Shown here in pieces: positions 1-8,997 of a DNA stretch of 64,000 bases (position 1 is its first letter; each line of letters begins with the position of its first letter). The notes beneath the pieces are model-generated. The model did no database searches. It had not been told where the DNA came from and worked only from the letters and a program-made list of their open reading frames with translations. This DNA comes from Streptomyces sp. V2I9. GTDB lineage: Bacteria > Actinomycetota > Actinomycetes > Streptomycetales > Streptomycetaceae. Both the position numbers and the translations under genes were made by a program. The stretch spans positions 1,038,501-1,102,500 of the forward strand of contig NZ_JAUSZJ010000002.1 in the NCBI RefSeq assembly GCF_030817475.1, read 5' to 3'.

Positions 1-147
1 GCGCACGTGGCCGAACCTCGTCGCGGTGACCGGCAGCGGGCCCCGGGCGCTCTTGCCGCACCCGACCCCCGCCCCTACTCTCGTGGCCCCGGACGGGCAG
101 GGGGGACGTCCGGCCGGGTCAGACGACAACTGCAGACGGAGGCGACC

Positions 148-1074
148 GTGACGGCGCTGCCCGAGCCGCTGAGATCCATGGTCTTCAGGAACGACGATCT
201 GCCCGCGCTGTACCACCACACGGACGCGGTCGCGGTGGCCCGGCAGCGTGAGGCCGTGAACACCACGCGGGCGCAGCTGGCGCTGCTGGTGGCCGGCACG
301 GTGCCCGCGGCGCTGCCGTGGTCGGCCGGGGACGGCCCGGCGGCCCGCGTCCTGCACGGCGCGGCGGTGCTGGCGTATCTGGGCGTGCTCTTCACGACGT
401 TCCTCGCCTCCCACCGCAAGGCGAAGTCGCACTGGCAGCTGAACCGTTCGGCGGCCGAGTTCATCAAGTCCAACTGCTGGCGGTACGCGGTGCACGGCGC
501 GCCGTTCGACAGCGCGAGCGAGCATCCGGAGGCGCTGTTCGCCAACCGCCTGGAGGACGGTCTCCAGGAGTTGCGGAAGGTCGGGTGGGCCGATCCGCGC
601 GAGGAGCTGCCGGATTCCGGCGGGCTCATCACGGAGTCGATGCGCGCGTTACGGAACAAGGCGTACACGGTCCGCAAGGAGACCTACGTACGGGACCGGC
701 TCATCGAGCAGCGGCGCTGGTACCGCAGGCGTCAGCAGGCTTCCCGGCGCGGGGCGCTCCTGTGGTCGGGCGCCATCGTCGCGCTGACGCTGCCGGCGCT
801 GGCGCTGAGCGCGCTCCAGGCGTTCGGGGTGGGCCGGTCGTTCGGCCTGACGGGGGTGCTGTCCGCGGCGGCGGCGGCCTGTCTCGCCTGGAACGAGATG
901 CGCCGGCACCACCCGCTGATCTCGGCGCACTCGCTGGTGGAGCAGGACCTGGAGTCGATGCAGGCCGCCATGGAGACCACCCTCACCGAGCGGCACTGGC
1001 CGGCGGCGGTGTTCGAGACCGAGCGGATCGTGTCGCCCGAGCACACCGACTGGCTGGTGCGGCACCGCGTGTGA
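148..1074 (+). CDS. SLATT/DUF4231-family membrane protein
   Basis: Predicted integral membrane protein of 308 residues. I chose the GTG at 148 because GGAGG lies about 5 bases upstream; the frame is open further upstream but without a start signal. Two hydrophobic hairpins are visible, at about residues 42-57/66-86 and 202-222/232-248. Each is linked to a charged helical segment, and the first is followed by a W-R-Y-A-V-x-G-x-P-F stretch typical of SLATT (SMODS and SLOG-associating 2TM effector) proteins such as DUF4231. Such proteins are predicted pore-forming effectors of nucleotide-sensing conflict systems. The tail-to-tail neighbour is a SLOG-fold protein, which fits. The effector role is inferred from family knowledge. 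Confidence 0.75.
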   Translation: MTALPEPLRSMVFRNDDLPALYHHTDAVAVARQREAVNTTRAQLALLVAGTVPAALPWSAGDGPAARVLHGAAVLAYLGVLFTTFLASHRKAKSHWQLNRSAAEFIKSNCWRYAVHGAPFDSASEHPEALFANRLEDGLQELRKVGWADPREELPDSGGLITESMRALRNKAYTVRKETYVRDRLIEQRRWYRRRQQASRRGALLWSGAIVALTLPALALSALQAFGVGRSFGLTGVLSAAAAACLAWNEMRRHHPLISAHSLVEQDLESMQAAMETTLTERHWPAAVFETERIVSPEHTDWLVRHRV

Positions 1075-1124
1075 GCCGGGAAGCCGCGCCGTACGCCACC
1101 GGTCCGGGCGCGGGCCCGGCCGGG

Positions 1125-1604
1125 TCACCCGCGCAGGACGCCGTCGCGCCAGATCACGGTGACCGGGCGGCCGAGGGTGCGGGCGTACGTCACGATGTCG
1201 CCGGTACCGCCGAGGCCGCGGGCCGGGAGCCCGTCCCAGACCGCGAGCAGCCGGTCGCAGTGGTCGGCGATGTAGGTGCCGGCGGCGTAGTACGCCTCGT
1301 CGGTGGAGTGCGGGAAGTCGAGCCGCACCTCCCGGACCGCGCGCGCCTTGAGCGTCCGGTAGCGGGCGAGGTCGACGGCGTTCTCGAAGCACGCCTCGTA
1401 GTCGCCGCTGGGGATGACGGCGGTCAGTTCGGCGCCGCAGGCGAGGGCGAGGTCGGCGAAGAGCTGGTCGGCGCCGACCGCCAGGCTGGAGAGCGCCTGC
1501 ATCGCCCCTCCGCGGCCGCGGAGCGCGGCGCGCAGTCCCGCGAGCACATGGGTCTCGGCCTCGGCGGGGATGGAGCGGTGACCGGTCACTCCGATGCGGT
1601 ACAC
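1125..1604 (-). CDS. SLOG-superfamily nucleotide-binding protein
   Basis: 159 residues, GTG start. It opens with the short strand-loop IGVTGHR and continues with a Rossmann-like pattern: SSLAVGADQL at about residues 39-48, IPSGDYE at about 64-70, and DRLLAVWDG followed by GGTGDIV near the C-terminus. These glycine-rich loops are the signature of the SLOG/LSDAT branch (YspA-like), which binds or makes nucleotide-derived ligands. No enzymatic role can be assigned from sequence. It converges with the SLATT membrane protein (50-bp gap), so the two are not co-transcribed, but the pairing matches the known SLOG-SLATT association. Alternative: a stand-alone DNA-processing A-like protein. Confidence 0.65.
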   Translation of the reverse strand: MYRIGVTGHRSIPAEAETHVLAGLRAALRGRGGAMQALSSLAVGADQLFADLALACGAELTAVIPSGDYEACFENAVDLARYRTLKARAVREVRLDFPHSTDEAYYAAGTYIADHCDRLLAVWDGLPARGLGGTGDIVTYARTLGRPVTVIWRDGVLRG

Positions 1605-1730
1605 GGACCTGCTACCCCCTGATGCCCAGCGGAGGGCGGTCCGGAGCTCGCCCGCCCCGGCACCCTCCGTCGCCCCGTCGCGACGACCCGTCGTGGCGCC
1701 ATCCTCTCAAGAGCCCCCCGGCGAGCGGGA

Positions 1731-1758
1731 GCCCCCGTCCGGAATTCCGGACGGGGGC
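1731..1758. terminator. Perfect 28-nt palindrome, terminator of sprB
   Basis: Positions 1731-1758 read identically on both strands (a GC-rich arm of 11 bases around a central GAATTC). It lies 44 bases past the sprB stop codon and before the SLOG gene start. There is no U-tract, as is common for Streptomyces terminators. Confidence 0.7.
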
Positions 1759-1801
1759 ACGTATGTACGGACAGCTCCGTACGTGGCGGGGGCGGGGCCG
1801 G

Positions 1802-2869
<1,068 letters not shown>

Positions 2870-2878
2870 TCACTCACG

Positions 2879-2918
2879 CCTCCGGCGCCGCGGGCCGAGG
2901 GGCCCGCGGGGCCGGAGG
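2879..2918. terminator. GC-rich hairpin after the DUF1684 gene
   Basis: Arms 2879-2896 and 2901-2918 pair over 17 of 18 positions (one G/G mismatch) with a 4-base loop. It lies 14 bases past the DUF1684 stop and should end the long minus-strand operon. Confidence 0.7.
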
Positions 2919-2931
2919 GGCCTCTTCCGGG

Positions 2932-3753
2932 TCAGGCGTCGACGCGGTTCCGCTCCCCCGCCGGGACCGCGACGGTGAGCGTGTTGCCCGGGGGCGGGAA
3001 GGGGCAGATGAAGTGATCGGCGAAGGCGCACGGCGGCAGCAGCGCGCGGTTGAGATCGACCGTCACCCGGCCGTCGGCGGAGGGCGCGCCGGGCCGCAGG
3101 AAGCGGAAGCGGTAGCTACTGTTCCCGCTGGTCGCGTCGGCGAAGACGGCCCACAGCGACCCGTCGGGCTCGACCGCGACCCGGAGCGTGTGCTCCTCGC
3201 CGTCCACCGCGAAGGCGATCTCGCCGCCGAGGCCGAGACCGCGCTCGACCCCGTCCGCGTTGGCCACCCGTACGGTCCGGTCGTCGCCGTAGGGGCGGAA
3301 GGTCCCCGGCAGCACCCAGCGGGGGTCGTACGGGGTGGCCTCGATGGTCGAGAAGGCGCGCCGCGCGGGTGACGCCGGGTCGAAGTCCCGCACCGCCCAC
3401 AGTCCTTCCCGGCGGAGCAGCACCAGCCGCCGCCCCCCGGCCGCCACCCGCGAGTCGTCGACCGGCCCGCGGTCCGCGCCGAGGCGGATCTCGCCGGTCA
3501 GGGGCTTGCCGTCGACGGTGAGGGCGTCCTCGGCGGTGGCCGTGAGGACCACCTCGTCGCCGTCCTCGCGCCACCGCCCCGGTACGGCCGGAATTCGCCC
3601 TTCCGGGTAGTCGGCGAGCCAGTGGGTCCCGGTCAGGGAGAGCGGGCCGTACGGGGCTGCGACGGCGACGATGCGCCCTTCGTGCCACCGCTGCCAGTCC
3701 TGCGCGGCGGTCGGCCCGCCGCCCTGCTCCTGCTGCTGTGCGTCCGTGCTCAT
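2932..3753 (-). CDS. DUF1684 family protein
   Basis: 273 residues, soluble, with no signal peptide. The C-terminal third carries the family hallmark: a DLNRALLPPCAFADHFICP-like stretch followed by PFPPPGNTL. The biochemical function of DUF1684 is not known to me. It starts 4 bases after the stop of the upstream LLM monooxygenase gene, so it is the last cistron of the ABC transporter/monooxygenase operon and may take part in the same catabolic route. A terminator hairpin follows directly. Confidence 0.85.
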   Translation of the reverse strand: MSTDAQQQEQGGGPTAAQDWQRWHEGRIVAVAAPYGPLSLTGTHWLADYPEGRIPAVPGRWREDGDEVVLTATAEDALTVDGKPLTGEIRLGADRGPVDDSRVAAGGRRLVLLRREGLWAVRDFDPASPARRAFSTIEATPYDPRWVLPGTFRPYGDDRTVRVANADGVERGLGLGGEIAFAVDGEEHTLRVAVEPDGSLWAVFADATSGNSSYRFRFLRPGAPSADGRVTVDLNRALLPPCAFADHFICPFPPPGNTLTVAVPAGERNRVDA

Positions 3754-3757
3754 GCGG

Positions 3758-5050
3758 TCAACCTTTCCACACCGGCTCCGGAAGGCCGAGGTGCGACCGC
3801 AGCGTGGAGCCGGTGTACGCGGAGCGGAACGCCCCGCTCTCCTGGAGGATCGGGACGACCCGGTCGACGAAGTCGTCCAGGCCGCCGGGGGTGAGATGGG
3901 GGACGAGGATGAAGCCGTCGGCGGCCCGTCCGTCGACGAACGCGGTCAGCTCGGCGGCGACGGTGGCGGGCGAGCCGACGAACGACTGCCGGGCGGTCGT
4001 CTTGATGACGGTCCCCCGCAGCGAGAGCCCCTTGGCCTCGGCGAGCGCGCGCCAGCGGGCGGCGGTCTCCAGGGGGTCGCCGTGCCGGACCCGCCCCTGG
4101 GTGATCCCGGAGTCGGGGACCGGGTCGAAGTCGGGGAGCGGGCCCTCGGGGTCGTACGCGGAGAGGTCGGTGCCCCAGACCTGTTCGGCGGCGAGGATCG
4201 CGTTCTGCGGGGAGACCTGCCGGCGGCGGATCTCGTACGCCAGCTCCTGCGCCTCGGCGTCGGTGTCGCCGGTCACCACCGTGACGCCGGGCATGATCCT
4301 GAGGTCGTCGGGCTGCCTGCCGTAGGCGGCGAGTCTGGACTTGACGTCGGCGTAGAAGGCGCGGCCGGCCTCCAGGGTGCCGTGGCGGGTGAAGATGACG
4401 TCGGCGGCGGACGCGGCGAACTCCCGGCCCTCGTCGGAGTCCCCGGCCTGGATGACCACCGGATGCCCCTGCGGCGAGCGCGGGACGGTGAACTCACCGG
4501 AGATCGTGAACTGCGGCCCCTCGTGGGAGAACGGCCGCGAGACGCCGTCGGGCGTCCAGGAGTCCCACAGCTCGCGGGCGGTGGCGACGAACTCGGCGGC
4601 CCGTACGTACCGGTCGGCCCGGTCGAGGTAGCCGCCCCGGCGGAAGTTCTCCCCGGTGAAGGCGTCCGAGGAGGTCACCACGTTCCAGGCGGCGCGGCCC
4701 GCGCTGAGGTGGTCGAGGGTGGCGAGCCGGCGGGCGAGTTCGTAGGGCTCGTTGAAGGTGGCGTTGACGGTGGCCGCGAGGCCGAGCCGTTCGGTGACGG
4801 CGGCCAGTGCGTTGAGCACGGTCAGGGACTCGGGCCTACCGACCACGTCCAGGTCGTGGATGCGGCCGTTGTGCTCGCGCAGCCGCAGCCCTTCGGCGAG
4901 GAAGAAGAAGTCGAACTTCCCGCGCTCCGCGGTCCGGGCCAGGTGCTCGAAGGAGGAGAAGTCGATCTGGCTGCCGGAGCGGGGATCGGCCCACACGGTG
5001 GTGTTGTTGACGCCGGGGAAATGGGCGGCGAGGTGCATCGGGCGCGGCAC
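3758..5050 (-). CDS. NtaA/SnaA/DszA-type FMNH2-dependent monooxygenase
   Basis: Bacterial luciferase-like (LLM) monooxygenase of 430 residues. It uses reduced FMN from a partner reductase to oxidise small organic substrates; relatives act on nitrilotriacetate, dibenzothiophene sulfone and dimethyl sulfide. Evidence is the early FPGVNNTTVW stretch, FDFFFLAEG at about residue 60, and the subgroup motif GRAAWNVVTSSD near the middle. I chose the GTG at 5050, with a G-rich ribosome site, giving a 2-base gap from the preceding monooxygenase gene; an ATG at 5038 is the alternative. No flavin reductase gene is nearby. The substrate is not predictable, but the operon suggests an organosulfur compound. 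Confidence 0.85.
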   Translation of the reverse strand: MPRPMHLAAHFPGVNNTTVWADPRSGSQIDFSSFEHLARTAERGKFDFFFLAEGLRLREHNGRIHDLDVVGRPESLTVLNALAAVTERLGLAATVNATFNEPYELARRLATLDHLSAGRAAWNVVTSSDAFTGENFRRGGYLDRADRYVRAAEFVATARELWDSWTPDGVSRPFSHEGPQFTISGEFTVPRSPQGHPVVIQAGDSDEGREFAASAADVIFTRHGTLEAGRAFYADVKSRLAAYGRQPDDLRIMPGVTVVTGDTDAEAQELAYEIRRRQVSPQNAILAAEQVWGTDLSAYDPEGPLPDFDPVPDSGITQGRVRHGDPLETAARWRALAEAKGLSLRGTVIKTTARQSFVGSPATVAAELTAFVDGRAADGFILVPHLTPGGLDDFVDRVVPILQESGAFRSAYTGSTLRSHLGLPEPVWKG

Positions 5051-5052
5051 GG

Positions 5053-6129
5053 TCAGGCCCCCTTCGCGGCGGTCCGGGCGGTGGCGTACCGGCTGGCGGG
5101 GCGTGGGAGTCCCAGGTGTTCGCGCAGGGTGCCGCCGGGGTGGAAGGTGCGGAAGAGGCTGCGGTGCTGGAGGAGGGCCACGGTGCCGTTGACGATCCTT
5201 TCGAGGTCGCGTTCGGGGGTGATGGGGGTGAGGTGGAAGCCGTCGGCCGCGCCGGAGCCGTGCCACCGGGCGATGAGGTCGGCGAGATCGACGGGCCCGC
5301 CCCGGAAGTAGGTGCCGCGCCCGGCGAGCCGCGGCCCGGTCTCCAGCCCCGGCTCCGGCGTGGTCTCCACGTCACCGAGGTCGACGGTGAGGGCGACCAG
5401 GACCCGCAGGGCCGCCGGGTCGCGCCCGAGGGCGGCGGCCCTGGCGCGCACCTCGTCGCGGACGGCGGCCGCCTGCTCGGGGGTGGTGGCCCGGATGTGG
5501 ACGACGTCGGCGTGCCGGGCGGCGGCCTCGCGGGCCGGGGCGGTGGTGGCGTCGAGGACGGTGACGGGCCGGCCCTGGGGCGGACGCGGCACGATCGCGG
5601 GCCCCTTGACGGTGAAGGCGGTGCCGGCGAAGTCGACGTGGTGGAGCTTGTCCCGGTCGATGAAGCGACCGGTGGCGGTGTCCCTGATCTCGGCGTCGTC
5701 CTCCCAGCTGTCCCAGAGCCGTCCGGAGACGTCGGCCACCTCGCCGGCCTCCTGCCACAGCGCGGCGGGGGGCGCGGCGCGGCGCCTGCCGAACAGCCGG
5801 GCCTCCGCCTCGGTGGTGGAGACGTCTGCCTGCCAGCCCGCCCGGCCCCGGCTCACCCAGTCGAGGGTGGCGACGGCCGAGGAGACGTGGAAGGGCTCGG
5901 TGTGGGTGGTGGTGACGGTCGGGACGAGGCCGATCCGGTCGGTGCCGGGGGCGACGCGGGCGAGGACGGCGAGCGCGTCGAGACCGGGCCGGGCGAACGA
6001 GTCGCCCAGGGTGACGTAGTCGAGCGCGCCGTCCTCGGCCAGCTCGGCCAGCCGGAGGTAGTGCCCGGCGTCGTAGTGGGGCGGGCCGCCGATCTCGGCG
6101 GCGAGGTGGAGGTGGGTACGGGCGGACAT
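5053..6129 (-). CDS. LLM class flavin-dependent oxidoreductase
   Basis: 358 residues, ATG at 6129 behind GAGAGGT. Luciferase-like TIM-barrel monooxygenase, clearly paralogous in fold to its downstream neighbour but shorter. Visible features are an N-terminal strand HLHLAAEIGG, the segment RAGWQADVSTTEAEARLFGR matching the family's substrate-loop region, and a shared C-terminal motif (FRTFHPGGTLREHLGLPRP) also recognisable in the neighbour. It is encoded between the substrate-binding protein gene and the second monooxygenase gene on the same strand, so it probably acts on the imported substrate or its first oxidation product. It needs FMNH2 from elsewhere in the cell. Confidence 0.85.
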   Translation of the reverse strand: MSARTHLHLAAEIGGPPHYDAGHYLRLAELAEDGALDYVTLGDSFARPGLDALAVLARVAPGTDRIGLVPTVTTTHTEPFHVSSAVATLDWVSRGRAGWQADVSTTEAEARLFGRRRAAPPAALWQEAGEVADVSGRLWDSWEDDAEIRDTATGRFIDRDKLHHVDFAGTAFTVKGPAIVPRPPQGRPVTVLDATTAPAREAAARHADVVHIRATTPEQAAAVRDEVRARAAALGRDPAALRVLVALTVDLGDVETTPEPGLETGPRLAGRGTYFRGGPVDLADLIARWHGSGAADGFHLTPITPERDLERIVNGTVALLQHRSLFRTFHPGGTLREHLGLPRPASRYATARTAAKGA

Positions 6130-6230
6130 GCGGGACCTCTCGGGTCGGCGGGGGGGGGAGGCTCGCCGGGGCGTCGTCGGGGCCGGGCCGGGCGCGGCGC
6201 TGCCGCGACGACGGGCCCGCGGCGCCGGCG

Positions 6231-7205
6231 TCAGTTCGTGGGTTTCGGCAGGCCGGGCGGGTTGATCTCCGACTTCTCCACGGCCTCGCCGCTCAGCCCC
6301 CAGCGCTTGAGGACCGCGCCGTACGAGCCGTTCCGGATGATGTGGTCGATCGCGGCGGCGTACGCCTTCACCAGGCCGCTGTCCTTCTTGGTGGTGGCGG
6401 CGATCTTGCCCTGGAGGTCCCCGCCGGCCCCGGAGAGCCGGCCGACGATCTCGGACCGGCCCGCCGTGGCGACGTGGTAGGCGGCGTTGGGGCTGGGGCC
6501 GAGGTGGGCGTCGATGCGGCCGGACCGGAGGGCCAGGTAGTAGTCGGTCTCCTTCTGGAAGTACTTGATGTCCACCGGCTCGCGCCCGGCCCTGGTGTTC
6601 TCCTCGCTCCACTCGAGCAGGATCTTCTCCTGGTTGGTGCCGGAGGAGACCGAGATCGTCTTCCCGGCCACGTCGGCGGGGCCCTTCACCTTCCAGCCGG
6701 AGCCCTTCTCGGCCTCGAAGGCGATGTTGTCGAGCCGGTAGGTGGCGAAGTCGTACTTCTCCTTGCGCTCCTCGGTCACCGTCACGTTGGACACGACGGC
6801 GTCGAACTTGGAGCTGTCCAGGCCGACGAAGAGGTTCTCCCAGGAGACCTCCTCGAACTGCGGCTTCAGCCCCAGGGTGTCGGCGACGAGGGTGGCGATG
6901 TCGATCTCGGAGCCGATCCGGGTCCGGTCGTCGGTGGCGTAGAAGCCGAGCGGCGGCGAGGCGTCGGCGCTGGACCCGATGCGCAGCGTGCCGCGCTCGC
7001 GGACCGCCTCGGGGACGAGGGCGGCGGCGGCAGCCGCCTTCTCGCCCCTGATGCGGTCCTGGTCGGGGCCGATGTCGACCCCGGTGTCCTGGTGGCCCTC
7101 GGGGCCGGCAGGGCCGGTGGCGGGGTCGGAGGCGCCGCAGGCGGCGAGCAGACCGGTGGCGGTGAGCACGGCGAGGGCGAGGGTGGTGCCGCGGCGGACG
7201 GACAC
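6231..7205 (-). CDS. ABC transporter substrate-binding lipoprotein (polar amino-acid type)
   Basis: 324 residues. The GTG at 7205 is preceded by AAGGAG at 7 bases. A lipoprotein signal peptide ends in LLAAC (lipid-modified Cys near residue 23), anchoring the protein outside the membrane. The rest is a type 3 extracellular solute-binding fold: RERGTLRIGSSADASPPLGFYA, then a DAVVSNVTVTEERKEKYDF segment and IAATTKKDS near the C-terminus. This class binds amino acids such as cystine, glutamine or histidine. It is encoded directly downstream of the ATPase gene of the same transporter. Confidence 0.88.
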   Translation of the reverse strand: MSVRRGTTLALAVLTATGLLAACGASDPATGPAGPEGHQDTGVDIGPDQDRIRGEKAAAAAALVPEAVRERGTLRIGSSADASPPLGFYATDDRTRIGSEIDIATLVADTLGLKPQFEEVSWENLFVGLDSSKFDAVVSNVTVTEERKEKYDFATYRLDNIAFEAEKGSGWKVKGPADVAGKTISVSSGTNQEKILLEWSEENTRAGREPVDIKYFQKETDYYLALRSGRIDAHLGPSPNAAYHVATAGRSEIVGRLSGAGGDLQGKIAATTKKDSGLVKAYAAAIDHIIRNGSYGAVLKRWGLSGEAVEKSEINPPGLPKPTN

Positions 7206-7246
7206 GTACGGACTCCTTGGGGCGAGAGGCGGTGGCGGAAGGCGGT

Positions 7247-8020
7247 TCAGAGGACCTTGGAGAGGAAGGCGCGGGTGCGTTCCTGGACGGGGTGGTCGAG
7301 TACGGCGGCGGGCGGGCCCTGTTCGACGACGCGTCCTTCGTCCATGAAGACGACGGTGTCGGCGACCTCGCGGGCGAAGCCGATCTCGTGGGTGACGACG
7401 ATCATCGTGGTGCCGCTGCGGGCGAGGTCCTTGATGACGTCGAGGACCTCCCCGACGAGTTCGGGGTCGAGGGCGGAGGTCGGCTCGTCGAAGAGCAGCA
7501 GCCGGGGTTCCAGGGCCAGGGCACGGGCGATGGCGACGCGCTGCTGCTGGCCGCCGGAGAGCCGGCCGGGGTAGACCGCCGCCTTGTCCAGCAGGCCGAC
7601 CCGGTCCAGCAGCTCCTCCGCTGCGGCGACGGCCTCCTTGCGGGGGCGGCGCAGCGCCGCGACGGGCGCCTCGACGATGTTCTCCAGGACGGTGAGGTGC
7701 GGGAAGAGATGGAAGTTCTGGAAGACGAACCCGATTCTCGTGCGCTGGCGCAGCACCTCGCGTTCGCGCAGCTCGTAGAGCTTGTTCCCCTCCCTGCGGT
7801 AGCCGACCAGGGAGCCGTCCACGCTGATCCAGCCCCGGTCGACCTTCTCCAGGTGGTTGATGGTGCGCAGCAGGGTGGACTTGCCGGAGCCGGAGGGGCC
7901 GATGACGACGGTCACCTCGCCGGGACGGACCGCCAGGTCGATCCCGCGCAGCACCTCCAGGGCACCGAACCTCTTGTGCACGGAGCGGATTTCGACCATG
8001 GCATCGCTGGGTGCGCTCAT
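7247..8020 (-). CDS. Amino-acid ABC transporter ATP-binding protein
   Basis: 257 residues from the ATG at 8020; an internal ATG at 7999 is possible. Walker A GPSGSGKST at residues 41-49, Q-loop in GFVFQNFHLFPH, signature LSGGQQQR, Walker B LLLFDEPTSALD and the switch histidine in VTHEIG are complete, so it is an active GlnQ/HisP-type ATPase. The start overlaps the stop of the permease gene by 4 bases (ATGA), so the two are translationally coupled. It probably powers one or both permeases of this operon, since no second ATPase gene is present. Confidence 0.93.
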   Translation of the reverse strand: MSAPSDAMVEIRSVHKRFGALEVLRGIDLAVRPGEVTVVIGPSGSGKSTLLRTINHLEKVDRGWISVDGSLVGYRREGNKLYELREREVLRQRTRIGFVFQNFHLFPHLTVLENIVEAPVAALRRPRKEAVAAAEELLDRVGLLDKAAVYPGRLSGGQQQRVAIARALALEPRLLLFDEPTSALDPELVGEVLDVIKDLARSGTTMIVVTHEIGFAREVADTVVFMDEGRVVEQGPPAAVLDHPVQERTRAFLSKVL

Positions 8021-8922
8021 CGCACGGCCCCCTTGGCGTAGTGGCGTTCGACGTAGTGCTGGAGGACGGAGAGCGCGGTGGTGAGCAGGATGTACCAGAC
8101 GGTGGCGACCATCAGCAGGGGCACCACCCGGCCGTTGCGGCCGTAGACCACCTGCACCTGGTAGAAGAGTTCGCCGATCGCCATGACGGAGACGATCGAG
8201 GTGCCCTTGAACAGCGAGATGATCTCGTTGGCGGCGTTGGGCAGGATGGAGCGCATGGCCTGCGGGAGGACGATGCGCCGCAGCTGCCGGAGCCGGGGGA
8301 TGCCGAGGGCCGCCGCCGCCTCCAACTGGCCCTGTTCCACGGCCAGTACGCCGCCGCGCACGATCTCCGCCGCGTACGCGGCCTGGTGCAGGGCGAGGCC
8401 GAGGACGGCCGCGCTGGTCGCGCCGACGAGGTTCATCGTGTCGAAGGCGAAGAAGCCGGGCCCGAACGGGATGCCGAACGTCAGTTCCTCGTAGAGGTAG
8501 GCGAGGTTGAACCAGAACAGCAGTTGCACGATGAGCGGGATCGAGCGGAACGCCCAGATGTAGCCGTACGCGGCGGTCCGCAGGAACCTGCTCTCCGAGA
8601 GCCGTGCGAAGGCCAGGACGACGCCGAGGGCGAAGCCGATCGCCGTTCCGTAGAGGGTGAGCTGGAGGGTGATCCAGACGGCCTGGAGAATGGTCGGCGC
8701 GGTGAAGAACCGGGCGAAGACGGCCCACTCCCAACCGGGGTTCGTGATCAGCCCGTTGAGGAACTGGGCCAGCAGGACGGCCGTGGCGGCGATGGCGGCC
8801 CGGCGCCACGGGTGGCGGACGGGGACGACGGTGAGCGCCTCGTGGTCGGCGTCGGCCCCGTCCGCCTGCACGGTGGGCGGCCCGATGGGCGGGTCGATGG
8901 GCGGATCGCTGGTCAGCGACAT
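8017..8922 (-). CDS. Amino-acid ABC transporter permease
   Basis: 301 residues with about five membrane segments from residue 45 on. The cytoplasmic EAA loop of the HisM/GlnP family is visible: AYAAEIVRGGVLAVEQGQLEAAAALG followed in sequence by the conserved VLPQAMRSILPNAANE. The hydrophilic proline-rich N-terminus (residues 1-40) resembles that of the other permease in the operon. It lies between the FAD protein gene and the ATPase gene and overlaps the latter by 4 bases. Confidence 0.9.
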   Translation of the reverse strand: MSLTSDPPIDPPIGPPTVQADGADADHEALTVVPVRHPWRRAAIAATAVLLAQFLNGLITNPGWEWAVFARFFTAPTILQAVWITLQLTLYGTAIGFALGVVLAFARLSESRFLRTAAYGYIWAFRSIPLIVQLLFWFNLAYLYEELTFGIPFGPGFFAFDTMNLVGATSAAVLGLALHQAAYAAEIVRGGVLAVEQGQLEAAAALGIPRLRQLRRIVLPQAMRSILPNAANEIISLFKGTSIVSVMAIGELFYQVQVVYGRNGRVVPLLMVATVWYILLTTALSVLQHYVERHYAKGAVR

Positions 8923-8997
8923 GAAGGGAGTCCTTGGGCGCGGAAGCGGCGGCGGTACGGGAACGGGGCGGTACGGAGGAGGGCGGGTCGGGCCGGG

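Noticed and set aside
1731..1758. 28-nt perfect palindrome as a possible transposon end or recombination site
   Set aside because: No transposase, no second copy and no target duplication; its position just after sprB fits a terminator.
3671..5311. Long plus-strand frame opposite the LLM monooxygenases
   Set aside because: High-GC antisense shadow; no start signal, no recognisable protein, and the minus-strand genes have clear family motifs.
5053..6612. N-terminal extension of the second LLM monooxygenase up to 6612
   Set aside because: The extra part overlaps the end of the binding-protein gene in another frame and is low complexity; the ATG at 6129 with GAGAGGT is a better start.
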